Below are positions 8,231 to 16,582 of a DNA stretch of 64,000 bases, piece after piece. How positions within the stretch are numbered: the first letter of the stretch is position 1; every line of letters starts with the position of its first letter. This DNA comes from Larkinella insperata (lineage in GTDB: Bacteria > Bacteroidota > Bacteroidia > Cytophagales > Spirosomataceae). The notes beneath the pieces were generated by a model. It was not told the origin of the DNA and did not search any database. It worked only from the letters and a program-made list of their open reading frames with translations. The translations under genes were made by a program, and so were the position numbers. The stretch is from the NCBI RefSeq assembly GCF_026248825.1, contig NZ_CP110973.1, positions 1,488,001 to 1,552,000 of the forward strand, written 5' to 3'.

Positions 8231-10137
8231 GCAAGAGGGTTCTGACCAAACGTCAGCTCAATTTGCACACCGTCCTGGCTGGTGACCTCAAGGGTACCGC
8301 CAATCTGCTTGCTCAATCCCCGAATCAGAGTCAGGCCCAGGCTACGGCTCTGACGGGGATCAAAGTCGATCGGTAAACCAACCCCATTGTCGCGGATGCG
8401 CAACCGGTAGGCGTTGCCATTCTCCGCGTGCAGGGCAATGGCGATGAGGGCGTCCTGATCCGGCAAAAAAGCGTACTTCAGCGAATTGGTGACGGCTTCG
8501 TTGATAATCAGTCCCAGCGGAACGGCCAGGGTGACATCCAGCTCGACCGTCGTTACCTCCAACTGCTTTTTGAGCCTGCTGCGGTATTCGAAGGAGTCGA
8601 TCAGGTAATCAACAATGTCGGCAATGTACCGGTCCATCGGAATGCTCGACAGCCGCTCGGACTGGTAGAGATTCTGGTGCAGCAACGCCATGGCGTGTAC
8701 CCGGTTCTGGCTTTCCCGGATGGCCGAAAGGGCCGCTTTGTCTTTCAGGTAAATGGACTGGGAGTTGAGCAGGCTCGTGATAATTTGCAGGTTGTTCTTC
8801 ACCCGGTGGTGAATTTCCTTGAGCAGCCACTCCTTTTCTTCCACCAGGGATTGAAGTGACTGATTTTTCTGGGCGATCTCCCGGTTGTTGCGCTGGTTGA
8901 TTCGGGACTGGTTGTACAACAGCCCTAAAATAATGAGCAGCAGCGTAATACCGGCAAACGTAACGTTTCGGATCAAACTCGACCGCCCTAGTTCCAGCTC
9001 ATTTTGTTTATTGATGAGATTCAGTTGCTTGATGCGATCTCTGGACTTACTCAGCTCATACTCTGATTTCAGGGCATCGATGTGCTCCGACATGGACTTA
9101 TAAAAAAAACTGTCGGCCAAGGCGTGTTCGCGCTCTTTGGTCGTCAGGGCTTCTTTATAATTGCTCTGCGCTTTATAAAAGCCCGTCAAATCTTTCAGGT
9201 AACGCATCTCCTGCCGGTGCGCGCCTTTGGCTCTGGCCAGCAAAACCGCCTGTCTGGCGTAAAAAACGGCTTTAGGCAGGTTATCGTTTCCGTACGTTTT
9301 TGCCAAACCAAACAGCGACTGCAACTCCCGCAGGTAATTATCAATTGCTCTCGACCGGGCCAGTGCCTGCTCCTGCAGCTGAATGGCTTTTTCTTTTTGG
9401 CCTTCTTTGGCGTAAACGGCCGCCAGGTTATTGATTAACGTGATATTTAGCCCCTGGTACTCCAGCTTGTTATTACTCAGCCGAATGCCTTTTTCCAGGT
9501 AGTGTTTAGCGGTTTTCAGGTCGCCCGTCTGCCGGTAAATGACCCCAAAGTGGTTGCAGATGTTGAGCGAAATATTTGAAAACGGAAGCCGTTCGTCATA
9601 CCGTTCTGCAATTTTCAAATACCGCAGGGCCTGGTCATAATGTTGCTGGTCGAGGTGAGCCCAGGAAATGCTGTAGTTGGCCTCCATCTGCCCAAACGCA
9701 TCTCCGATTCCTTCCGACGTTTTCAACGCCTGTAGAAAGTGGCGGATGGCTTCGTCGTAGTTCCCGTTTCGCAGGTGAACAACGCCGATGCGGATGGTAA
9801 CGGTCGCGATGCTCTTCTTTTCCCCCGCTTTTCTGAACAGGGCCAGCGCCTGCCGGTATTTCTTCTCCGACTGTTCGTACTGCCCCTGATTGTCGTCGAT
9901 CATTCCCAGTTGAACCAGCATCCGGGCCACACCCGTACTGTCTTTCTGCCGCCGGGCCAGTGCCATTCCTTGCTGCGCAAAATAGGTGGCCGAATCCGGT
10001 TTGTGATAGCGATACTGCTTCACCAGTCGCTCCAGTTCCGCCATGTTTTTCGGCTTTTGCCCGGCCACCGGCGGCCCCGGAACCAGGAAGCCGCAAACCG
10101 CACTGACGATAAAAAAAACAATCCGTTTATACTGCAT
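8227..10137 (-). CDS. TPR sensor histidine kinase (HisKA_2 type)
   Basis: This 636-residue kinase begins with a signal peptide or signal anchor. Residues about 30-350 form tetratricopeptide repeats (e.g. ARMLVQLGMIDDNQGQYEQS), probably periplasmic. One transmembrane helix lies around 388-406 (VTFAGITLLLIILGLLY), then a short coiled coil. The phosphoacceptor domain has EIHHRVKNNLQII, typical of HisKA_2. The HATPase domain shows NEAVTNSLKYAF (N box) and DNGVGLP (G1). It is encoded six bases after the sigma-54 response regulator stop, in the same operon, so it most likely phosphorylates that regulator. The stimulus is unknown. Confidence 0.88.
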   Translation of the reverse strand: MQYKRIVFFIVSAVCGFLVPGPPVAGQKPKNMAELERLVKQYRYHKPDSATYFAQQGMALARRQKDSTGVARMLVQLGMIDDNQGQYEQSEKKYRQALALFRKAGEKKSIATVTIRIGVVHLRNGNYDEAIRHFLQALKTSEGIGDAFGQMEANYSISWAHLDQQHYDQALRYLKIAERYDERLPFSNISLNICNHFGVIYRQTGDLKTAKHYLEKGIRLSNNKLEYQGLNITLINNLAAVYAKEGQKEKAIQLQEQALARSRAIDNYLRELQSLFGLAKTYGNDNLPKAVFYARQAVLLARAKGAHRQEMRYLKDLTGFYKAQSNYKEALTTKEREHALADSFFYKSMSEHIDALKSEYELSKSRDRIKQLNLINKQNELELGRSSLIRNVTFAGITLLLIILGLLYNQSRINQRNNREIAQKNQSLQSLVEEKEWLLKEIHHRVKNNLQIITSLLNSQSIYLKDKAALSAIRESQNRVHAMALLHQNLYQSERLSSIPMDRYIADIVDYLIDSFEYRSRLKKQLEVTTVELDVTLAVPLGLIINEAVTNSLKYAFLPDQDALIAIALHAENGNAYRLRIRDNGVGLPIDFDPRQSRSLGLTLIRGLSKQIGGTLEVTSQDGVQIELTFGQNPLA

Positions 10138-10143
10138 AGCCGA

Positions 10144-12198
10144 TCAGGAAACCGCGTCCGGGTTGTAGACGGTCAGAACTTTTCGGATACCCAGCTTTTC
10201 CATGCGGTATTCCAGCGTCGTGGGTTTCAGATTGAGGAGTTCGGCGGCCCCGCCGTTGCCGCGGATGCGTCCGTTGGTCTGCTTCAGAATACCCAGAATG
10301 TACTCCCGTTCGGTTTCCTGCTGAATCTGCTTGACATCCAGCAGATCGCGGGGCTGCGCAGACGGTAAGGCCCCGGCATCCCGGCCGTTCTCCCCCGAAC
10401 CGGACGCCAGCAGGTTGACCGAAAACGCACTCACCAGCGGCCGGCCCAGTTCCAGCGGAGTCTGGCCGTTGTTCAAGATAACGGCCTGTTCGATGACGTT
10501 TTCCAGCTCGCGGATGTTACCCGGCCACGAGTAGTTAACCAGTTCGCCCAACACCCGGTCGTTGATGCCACAAAACGGTTTGCCAAGCTTGCGGGCCGAC
10601 TTCTGCGCGAAAAATGTCGCCAGCAACGGTATGTCGCTCTTTCGTTCGCGCAACGGCGGCAGGTGAATCGGAAACGTTGACAACCGAAAGTACAAATCCA
10701 TGCGAAAACGACCCTCGGCCACTTCCTTCTCCAACTGCCGGTTGGTGGCGGCAATAACCCGCACGTCGGTTTTAATCAGCGTATTCCCACCCACGCGCTC
10801 AATCTCCTTTTCCTGCAACACCCGCAGCAGCTTGGCCTGAAGCTCCAGCGGCATTTCCCCGATTTCGTCCAGAAAAATAGTGCCGCCTTTGGCCAGTTCA
10901 AACTTGCCGATACGCCGGTCCAGCGCCCCCGTGAATGCGCCCTTTTCGTGCCCGAACAACTCCGACTCAATCAGCGTTGCGGGCAGGGCCGCGCAGTTGA
11001 TCTTGACCAGAATTTTGTCTTTGCGCGACGACAGATTGTGGATGGCCCGGGCAAAAAGCTCTTTTCCCGTTCCGCTTTCACCCAGTATCAACACCGTTGT
11101 ATCGGTGGGTGCCACCTGCGATACCTGGTTGAACACCCGCAGCAGGTGCTGACTGGTTCCGATGATTTCCTCGAAATTAGCCGCGGTTTTGACCTCTTCC
11201 AGCAGGTAAGAATTTTCCCGTTGGAGCTGCTCACTAAGCCGGGCCACTTCCTCAAACGCCAGAACACGCTCCAGCGTCAGCAGCATGGGTTGCTCCAGCC
11301 GTTCGAGCAGCGCCAGGTGACGGCCCAGGTAGGTCTCGGGCTGGCGGCTGAGAAAAGTAATCGTGAACGTTTCGGCCTGCCCGGTTTTCAGCGGCACCAC
11401 CAGCGCCGATTGCAGCCGGAAGTTGGTTGCCAGCAGGTGGATGAAAGGATTCTGCTGGCTCAACCGGTCGAACGCTTCCTGATTGTAGCGGCCCGCCCCT
11501 TCGAAAACCAAGCTGGTCTGCATCCGGAACAGTTGCTCGGGCGTCGTTTTGGTAAGGTGCAGAAAATCGGTTTCGCGAATAATCTGGTATTCTTCAAATC
11601 CCACCCGGTAGTAGCTGTACGTGTGCTCGGATGCGGCTTTCTGGTGCCGAATGGTCAGGTAATCGAACGGGATGTGCGGCTGAAGCAGTTGCGCAGCCTT
11701 CAGCAGCTTGGTTTCCCAGGGCTCCTTTTCCGACAGGGCGTCGGTCAGGGCGATTTGCAGGGCCTTTTCTTCGCGCAGCTTCAGTTCCGCGCTGTGCGCA
11801 TGCCGGTAGCGTCCGATTTCCAGCGTCGTCAGAATGTCTTTTTCCCGAAACGGCTTTACAATGTAACCGCTGGGTTGTGTGGCTTTTACCTGTTCGAGAA
11901 TACTGCGGTTGTCGTTGGCCGAAATAAAAATAAACGGGATGGTACTGTCTTCCAGTTCTTTGGCCAGGTCAATGCCGGTTTCCTGGCCTTTCAGGTAGAT
12001 ATCCAGCAAAACCATATCCGGCTTCCGCTGGCCGATCATGCCCCGGGCTTCGGCCACTGATTCAGACACGCCCAACACGGAATACCCCGCTCCGCCCAGA
12101 ATCAGACTCAAATCGTTCGCAATCACAAATTCGTCTTCGACGATGAGGACATGGCAGTCGACGGTCGAGGCCAGTGGCGTATTGATTGGTTTTTGCAT
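10144..12198 (-). CDS. Sigma-54-dependent response regulator (REC-GAF-like-AAA+-HTH)
   Basis: This 684-residue bacterial enhancer-binding protein starts with a receiver domain (about 16-130: acidic pair E21/D22, phosphoacceptor D66, K115). Residues about 150-310 look GAF-like. The AAA+ domain has Walker A GESGTGK (373-379), the sigma-54-contacting GAFTGA (420-425) and Walker B GGTIFLDEIG (438-447). A C-terminal helix-turn-helix (GGAAELLNLKPTTLEYRMEK) binds DNA. It hydrolyses ATP to open sigma-54 promoters and is probably controlled by the kinase encoded just downstream. Three neighbouring promoters carry matching palindromes and -24/-12 boxes, which suggests a local regulon and possibly autoregulation. 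Confidence 0.92.
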   Translation of the reverse strand: MQKPINTPLASTVDCHVLIVEDEFVIANDLSLILGGAGYSVLGVSESVAEARGMIGQRKPDMVLLDIYLKGQETGIDLAKELEDSTIPFIFISANDNRSILEQVKATQPSGYIVKPFREKDILTTLEIGRYRHAHSAELKLREEKALQIALTDALSEKEPWETKLLKAAQLLQPHIPFDYLTIRHQKAASEHTYSYYRVGFEEYQIIRETDFLHLTKTTPEQLFRMQTSLVFEGAGRYNQEAFDRLSQQNPFIHLLATNFRLQSALVVPLKTGQAETFTITFLSRQPETYLGRHLALLERLEQPMLLTLERVLAFEEVARLSEQLQRENSYLLEEVKTAANFEEIIGTSQHLLRVFNQVSQVAPTDTTVLILGESGTGKELFARAIHNLSSRKDKILVKINCAALPATLIESELFGHEKGAFTGALDRRIGKFELAKGGTIFLDEIGEMPLELQAKLLRVLQEKEIERVGGNTLIKTDVRVIAATNRQLEKEVAEGRFRMDLYFRLSTFPIHLPPLRERKSDIPLLATFFAQKSARKLGKPFCGINDRVLGELVNYSWPGNIRELENVIEQAVILNNGQTPLELGRPLVSAFSVNLLASGSGENGRDAGALPSAQPRDLLDVKQIQQETEREYILGILKQTNGRIRGNGGAAELLNLKPTTLEYRMEKLGIRKVLTVYNPDAVS

Positions 12199-12523
12199 GG
12201 TCTGAAAAGAGGTTTTTCAAGAAATAAGCAAACGATAACCCGCCCGGCGACCCGTGAAAAGCAAGGAAATCATCAGAAAAGCAATTGAAGCCGCTGATTC
12301 GCAGCGCGGCTTCAGGAAAACAGCAAGAATTAAACCCTTTCTGCTCCTTTCCCGAGTCGACAAGCCGGCATCATTGGGCGTTCTGGCTAGTGCCGGATGC
12401 AGTCAAATTTCCTGGACGAATGTAGCAGGTAAAAGTCTGATAGTCAATCTAAATAAGAAATCCGATCGTCTAAAAACCTCTGAATTGGAGTGCTAATGAG
12501 CTGGTAAATACCGACTTTCAAAT
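12199..12523. other. Intergenic stretch between divergent genes, no supported gene
   Basis: This lies upstream of the response regulator (minus) and of the operator array (plus). A GTG-started 80-codon reading at 12254 has no family features, biased composition and no promoter, so I do not call it. Confidence 0.4.
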
Positions 12524-12581
12524 TCATTTGAGTTTTGGAGAAACCCTCCAAAACTTCTGGATAACTCCAGATTTTCTGGAG
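12524..12581 (+). promoter_or_regulatory. Palindromic operator array (putative sigma-54 activator sites, copy B)
   Basis: Two full sites, CTCCAAAACTTCTGGAT (12546-12562) and CTCCAGATTTTCTGGAG (12565-12581, a perfect 7+3+7 palindrome), are preceded by a half-matching site (12524-12540, ...GTTTTGGAG). The array is 61 bp upstream of the -24 element at 12642. It lies between the divergent regulator gene and its probable target, so it could also autoregulate the regulator. Confidence 0.62.
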
Positions 12582-12641
12582 AAACACCGATCAGGTCGGA
12601 ATACGCACGGTATTTTGTTGGAGCTCTCCTTCGCCAAAAGC

Positions 12642-12657
12642 TGGCATTCCCCTTGAT
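12642..12657 (+). promoter_or_regulatory. Candidate sigma-54 promoter (-24/-12), copy B
   Basis: TGGCAT-TCCCC-TTGAT matches TGGCAC-N5-TTGC except the final C. The predicted start near 12668 falls 24 bases upstream of the ATG at 12692. It therefore argues against an in-frame TTG start at 12653, which would lie inside the promoter. Confidence 0.5.
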
Positions 12658-12691
12658 ACAGAACGAACCCATACCGTTCCTCTCAGTCACT

Positions 12692-13156
12692 ATGGCTTCT
12701 TCAAAGCACCTCATCGAAGAAATTTATGACCACATCGCCCGGGGAAATTTAAGCAAAGTGCTCCCGGTTCTGGACGAACACATCCGGGTGTACGTTCCCG
12801 AATCCCTGCCGTTCGGGGGCGCCTATCTGGGTCGTGACGGCTACGTTTCCATGCTCTCGAAGGCAATGCAAACCTGGCAAACACCGATTGTGCGACCTCA
12901 GCACTATTATCTTCCGGAGAACGCTTCCGACGACCTTCTGATTGTATCGGGCGAATTTGAGGTCACCCTTCCGGGAGCGGAGGCTACCAGCGTTTTTCCA
13001 TTTGTGGACCAGTGGCGGGTGCGGGACCGCACCATTGTCGAACTGCGGATTTTTTACTGGGATACGGCCCGGCTACTGCTGGACCTCCACCGGGCAGCAA
13101 CCGGCCTCACCTCCCAGAACAGCACCTCGGCGGCCGATCCGGAAAGCACGTTCTGA
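12692..13156 (+). CDS. NTF2/SnoaL-like protein
   Basis: This 154-residue protein has the helix-rich start (MASSKHLIEEIYDHIARGNLSKVL) and beta-sheet cone pattern of the SnoaL/ketosteroid-isomerase-like fold. Conserved elements include LDEHIRVYVPESLPFGG and a C-terminal VVELRIFYWDTARLL-type strand/helix. Such proteins bind or transform small hydrophobic molecules; no catalytic residues can be assigned here. I chose the ATG at 12692 because the predicted sigma-54 start lies just upstream. It appears to be co-regulated with the two alpha/beta hydrolases. It is not in an operon: 240 bases separate it from the next gene, which has its own promoter. Confidence 0.72.
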   Translation: MASSKHLIEEIYDHIARGNLSKVLPVLDEHIRVYVPESLPFGGAYLGRDGYVSMLSKAMQTWQTPIVRPQHYYLPENASDDLLIVSGEFEVTLPGAEATSVFPFVDQWRVRDRTIVELRIFYWDTARLLLDLHRAATGLTSQNSTSAADPESTF

Positions 13157-13192
13157 TCCTCGTTGTGAATACCGCCCGTCGCGTTGCCCAGA

Positions 13193-13238
13193 CTCCGGAA
13201 GTTTTGGAGTTTTCCGAAAATCTCCAGCGGATTCGGAG
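13193..13238 (+). promoter_or_regulatory. Paired palindromic operators (putative sigma-54 activator sites, copy C)
   Basis: CTCCGGAAGTTTTGGAG (13193-13209) and CTCCAGCGGATTCGGAG (13222-13238) lie 29 bp apart centre to centre. The pair is 98 bp upstream of the -24 box at 13336. Spacing is almost identical to copy A (30 and 97 bp). The two plus-strand sites at copies A and C share CCGGAAGTTTTGGAG exactly. Confidence 0.62.
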
Positions 13239-13335
13239 AGTGGTATTCGTGTACAACCGTCTTTCCGTAGCCCTTAGGCGGCTCCTACGGTCTGGATTCG
13301 GCGCTTTTTCACGATTTGCTCCGTAAACAAGCCAC

Positions 13336-13350
13336 TGGCATACAAATGGC
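13336..13350 (+). promoter_or_regulatory. Candidate sigma-54 promoter (-24/-12), copy C
   Basis: TGGCAT-ACAAA-TGGC has GG and GC exactly ten bases apart. The predicted start near 13362 is 35 bases before the hydrolase ATG at 13397, a normal leader length. Confidence 0.55.
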
Positions 13351-13396
13351 CCTGCTCTGAGCGACGTATCTTTTTTCACCAATCCAATCTAGCGGT

Positions 13397-14392
13397 ATGA
13401 CAAGCGCAATTCATTCCAAAGTAGTCCCCCTGGCGGTAGCCGATGATCCGGCAGTTTCCGAACAAACCAAAGTTTTTTTAGCCGCACTTAACTCCGCTGG
13501 CGGTCCCCCACTCGAAACCCTGTCGCCTGCGGAGGCCCGGAAAGTGCTGGTAGGCGCCCAGGCTTCCGTAGAAGTAGACGTATCCGGTATTGAGGAATCG
13601 GAGAAAACCATCACGGCCGACGGCTACACCGTTAAGCTGAACATTGTCCGTCCGGAAGGCATGGAAGGGGTTCTGCCGGTTTTTATTTTTATTCACGGCG
13701 GAGGCTGGGTGCTAGGCGACTATCCGACGCACAGGCGGATGGTGCGCGACCTGGTGGTTTTGTCGGGCTACTGCGCCGTCTTTGTCAATTACACACCCAG
13801 CCCGGAAGCGCAGTATCCGCAGGCAATCCAGGAGATTTATGCCGCAACGAAATGGGTCGCCGAAAACGGGGCCGAGATTAACGTGGATGGCCGCCGACTG
13901 GCGGTGGTGGGCAATAGCGTGGGCGGTAACATGACGGCCGTCACGGCGCTGATGGCCAAGGAAAAAGGCGGTCCGGACATCAAACTCCAGGTCATGTTCT
14001 GGCCCATCGTAGACGCCGACTTTGAAACCGAATCATACCAGCGGTACGGCGAAAACCGCTTCCTGACAACCTCCCTGATGAAATGGCTGTATGACCAGTA
14101 CACCACCGACCCGGCGGAGCGGAAGCAAATTTACGCATCGCCCCTGCAAGCCACGACCGATCAGCTAAAAGGCCTGCCGCCAGCGCTGATTCAGGTGGCT
14201 GAAGCAGATATCCTGCGGGACGAAGGGGAAGCGTACGGCCGGAAACTCGACGAAGCCGGCGTTACCGTTACAACGGTTCGGTACAACGGCATGATCCACG
14301 ATTTCGGGCTGCTCAATGGTTTAGCCACCTTACCGCAGGTTCGTTCGCTGTTTGTACAGGCCGCAGCCGAGTTAAAAAAATACCTGGGCTAA
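13397..14392 (+). CDS. Alpha/beta hydrolase, hormone-sensitive-lipase-like (GDXG) family
   Basis: This 331-residue esterase/lipase-type hydrolase has the oxyanion motif HGGGW (100-104), nucleophile GNSVGG (Ser174), an acid in VAEADILRDE and the catalytic His in YNGMIHDFGL. No signal peptide is seen, so it is cytosolic. It is preceded by the copy C operators and -24/-12 promoter and followed by a terminator, so it forms its own unit. Family members hydrolyse short-chain esters or related amides. The substrate here is unknown, but control by the adjacent sigma-54 regulator is likely. Confidence 0.87.
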   Translation: MTSAIHSKVVPLAVADDPAVSEQTKVFLAALNSAGGPPLETLSPAEARKVLVGAQASVEVDVSGIEESEKTITADGYTVKLNIVRPEGMEGVLPVFIFIHGGGWVLGDYPTHRRMVRDLVVLSGYCAVFVNYTPSPEAQYPQAIQEIYAATKWVAENGAEINVDGRRLAVVGNSVGGNMTAVTALMAKEKGGPDIKLQVMFWPIVDADFETESYQRYGENRFLTTSLMKWLYDQYTTDPAERKQIYASPLQATTDQLKGLPPALIQVAEADILRDEGEAYGRKLDEAGVTVTTVRYNGMIHDFGLLNGLATLPQVRSLFVQAAAELKKYLG

Positions 14393-14440
14393 CAAATACC
14401 GTCTGTCCTACCTCAAAACCGTGCTATAGGCCACTACGCT

Positions 14441-14475
14441 ACCCCGGTTGGTCAATCAACATCAACCGGGGTTTT
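14441..14475 (+). terminator. Rho-independent terminator after the HSL-like hydrolase
   Basis: The stem ACCCCGGTTG (14441-14450)/CAACCGGGGT (14463-14472) is followed by TTT on the plus strand. It lies between the convergent hydrolase and pirin genes. Confidence 0.75.
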
Positions 14476-14484
14476 GCTATTTTC

Positions 14485-15402
14485 TTACGAAAAAGCCTGC
14501 GGTGACGGAGACGATCCGGCGGGCCGGGAATGGTCTTCGGGCAAGGGAACAAACTCTTTATCGTCGTTGGGCGGCAGGGCAATCCGACCCGCCTGCCAGT
14601 CGGCTTTGGCCTGTTCGATCCGGTCTTTGCGCGAGGAAACAAAGTTCCACCAGATAAACCGTTCGCCCAGCGGCTCCCCACCCAGCAACATGAGCGTACT
14701 GGCTTCGCGGGCTACGATGATGGGGTCGGTTCCGGGCGTAAAGACCAGCAATTGCCCAACGCCGTAGGTCCGCCCGTTTACTTCCACGCTGCCTTTGGCG
14801 ACGTAAGCGCCCCGTTCCGGGTAGCCCTGCGGCAAGCCGAAGCGCGCACCGGGCTGAAGAACAACGTGCACGTAAAACAAGGGAGAATGCGTTTTAACGT
14901 CGTTTTGCAACCCGAAAGCATTTCCCGCAATAAGGCGCAGCCAGACGCCTTTGTCGGTGAAAATGGGCAGTTCGTGCGGCTGGTAATTCTCGAAGGTCGG
15001 TATGCTTTCCTCGGCGGCTTCGGGCAGGGCCACCCAGGTCTGAATCATTTCCAGCGATCCGCCCGCCAGCATGGCCGGGTCCTCAAACCGTTCGGAGTGA
15101 GCAATTCCCCGCCCCGCCGTCATCCAGTTGACTTCCCCGGGGCGGATTACCTGACGAACCCCCAGGCTGTCGCGGTGGGTAACCTGCCCGTCGAACAGAT
15201 AACTGACCGTCGACAGACCGATGTGCGGATGGGGCAGCACGTCCATGCTCGGCGCCTGTTCCGCCGAAAAACTCACCGGACCGCCGTGATCCATGAAAAT
15301 AAACGGCCCAAGCATCCGGCGCAGCCGGTACGGCAGAATCCGGCGGACGTTAAAACCGTTTCCAAGAGAAGCCGACCGGGCATCGATGATCTGATCTAAC
15401 AT
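14485..15402 (-). CDS. Pirin family protein
   Basis: This 305-residue bicupin has the pirin metal site: His58 and His60 (HPHIGL), His102 and Glu104 (GIAHSERFED). The N-terminal cupin has FIFMDHGGP and NWMTAGRGIAHSE. A C-terminal pirin domain follows (PLFYVHVVLQPGARF). Pirins bind Fe and have been described as quercetin dioxygenases or redox-sensing regulators; which role applies cannot be read from sequence. It is monocistronic and convergent with the hydrolase. Confidence 0.9.
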   Translation of the reverse strand: MLDQIIDARSASLGNGFNVRRILPYRLRRMLGPFIFMDHGGPVSFSAEQAPSMDVLPHPHIGLSTVSYLFDGQVTHRDSLGVRQVIRPGEVNWMTAGRGIAHSERFEDPAMLAGGSLEMIQTWVALPEAAEESIPTFENYQPHELPIFTDKGVWLRLIAGNAFGLQNDVKTHSPLFYVHVVLQPGARFGLPQGYPERGAYVAKGSVEVNGRTYGVGQLLVFTPGTDPIIVAREASTLMLLGGEPLGERFIWWNFVSSRKDRIEQAKADWQAGRIALPPNDDKEFVPLPEDHSRPAGSSPSPQAFS

Positions 15403-15521
15403 ACAAGAGGTTGGTTCAGCAGTGAGCGTTTGAGTAAGACTAAGGTAGGCAAACGGATTCTTTCCCGGCGTAATTTAGACACAAAAACGTATATTGTCCT
15501 CCTCCACCTACCTCCTGACGT

Positions 15522-16535
15522 ATGTTCACTACCAAACGCGTTCCATTCACTATTCTGTTTCCATTTACCTGGCGGGCTGTTCTGCTTTTTCTGAGTTATT
15601 CCTTCCTGATCTGTTTTCTTTACGATGAAATGGACTGGAAGTTCCTTGCCATTCCGTTTGTTCCCGTCGCCACGATCGGTACGGCGGTGGCTTTCTACGT
15701 CGGCTTCAAAAACAATTCATCGTACGACCGGCTCTGGGAAGCCCGTCGGATCTGGGGCAGCATCACCAACGCCAGCCGGTCGTGGGCCATCATGGTTCTG
15801 GATTACATCTCTACCCAGCACTCGGCTCATACGCTGACGGACAGCGAGTTGCAGCAGATTCGAAAAGACCTGATTTACCGGCATCTGGCGTATATCACGG
15901 CGCTGCGGGTGCAGCTTCGCCAGAAACCGGTTTGGGAGCTGCACCACAACCCGGCGCACGAAGTCGTTGAGCGCATTGAGGCCTTCCGGCAGTGCAGTCT
16001 GGACAAGGAGCTGAGCCGGTTTTTACCGCTGAACGAAATCGAAAGCCTGATCCGTCACCCCAATCCAGCCACGTTTCTGATGCGCCAGCAGTCGGCCCAG
16101 CTCCGGGACCTGCGCGAAAACGGTCTGCTCAGCGACTTTCACCACGTTGATCTGGAGCGGATGCTGGTCGAATTTTACAACCAGCAGGGGGCCTGCGAAC
16201 GCATCAAATCCTTTCCGTTTCCCCGCCAGTACGCCTTTTTCAGTTACGTTTTTACCTGGCTGTTCATCTTCGTGCTGCCCTACGGTCTACTAACCGAAAT
16301 GGCAAAAGTGGGCAACTGGCACGTCTGGCTGACGGTACCGTTTTTCACCATCATCGCCTGGATTTTCAACACGATGGAAATTGTGGGCGACACCAGCGAA
16401 AACCCGTTTGAAAACAGCATCAACGACGTTCCGATGACGGCCATCTGCCGCAACATCGAAATCGACCTGCGCGACATGCTCGCGGAAACCGATTTACCCA
16501 AACGCGTTCAGGCCATCAATAACATTCTGATGTAA
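15522..16535 (+). CDS. Bestrophin family ion channel
   Basis: This 337-residue membrane protein has four hydrophobic segments. The N-terminal signature includes FTWRAVLLFLSYSF, VPVATIGTAVAFYVGFKNNSSYDRLWEARRIWG (quoted only as landmarks: the GFKNN...YDRWWEAR-type block), and ends with a bestrophin DTSENPFE acidic loop (GDTSENPFENSINDVPM). Bestrophins (UPF0187/RFP-TM) form pentameric anion or cation channels in the inner membrane. It stands alone and shares a bidirectional terminator with the convergent ThuA gene. Confidence 0.87.
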   Translation: MFTTKRVPFTILFPFTWRAVLLFLSYSFLICFLYDEMDWKFLAIPFVPVATIGTAVAFYVGFKNNSSYDRLWEARRIWGSITNASRSWAIMVLDYISTQHSAHTLTDSELQQIRKDLIYRHLAYITALRVQLRQKPVWELHHNPAHEVVERIEAFRQCSLDKELSRFLPLNEIESLIRHPNPATFLMRQQSAQLRDLRENGLLSDFHHVDLERMLVEFYNQQGACERIKSFPFPRQYAFFSYVFTWLFIFVLPYGLLTEMAKVGNWHVWLTVPFFTIIAWIFNTMEIVGDTSENPFENSINDVPMTAICRNIEIDLRDMLAETDLPKRVQAINNILM

Positions 16536-16541
16536 CAGCAA

Positions 16542-16565
16542 AAAACCCGGCGATTGCCGGGTTTT
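16542..16565. terminator. Bidirectional terminator between bestrophin and ThuA genes
   Basis: AAAACCCGGC (16542-16551)/GCCGGGTTTT (16556-16565) is a perfect 10-bp stem with a 4-nt loop. It has A and T flanks, so it works on both strands between convergent genes. Confidence 0.8.
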
Positions 16566-16582
16566 GCACAAAGCAGTTGGCT

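Noticed and set aside
12254..12496. 80-codon GTG-started reading
   Set aside because: No recognisable features and no promoter; it lies upstream of the operator array.
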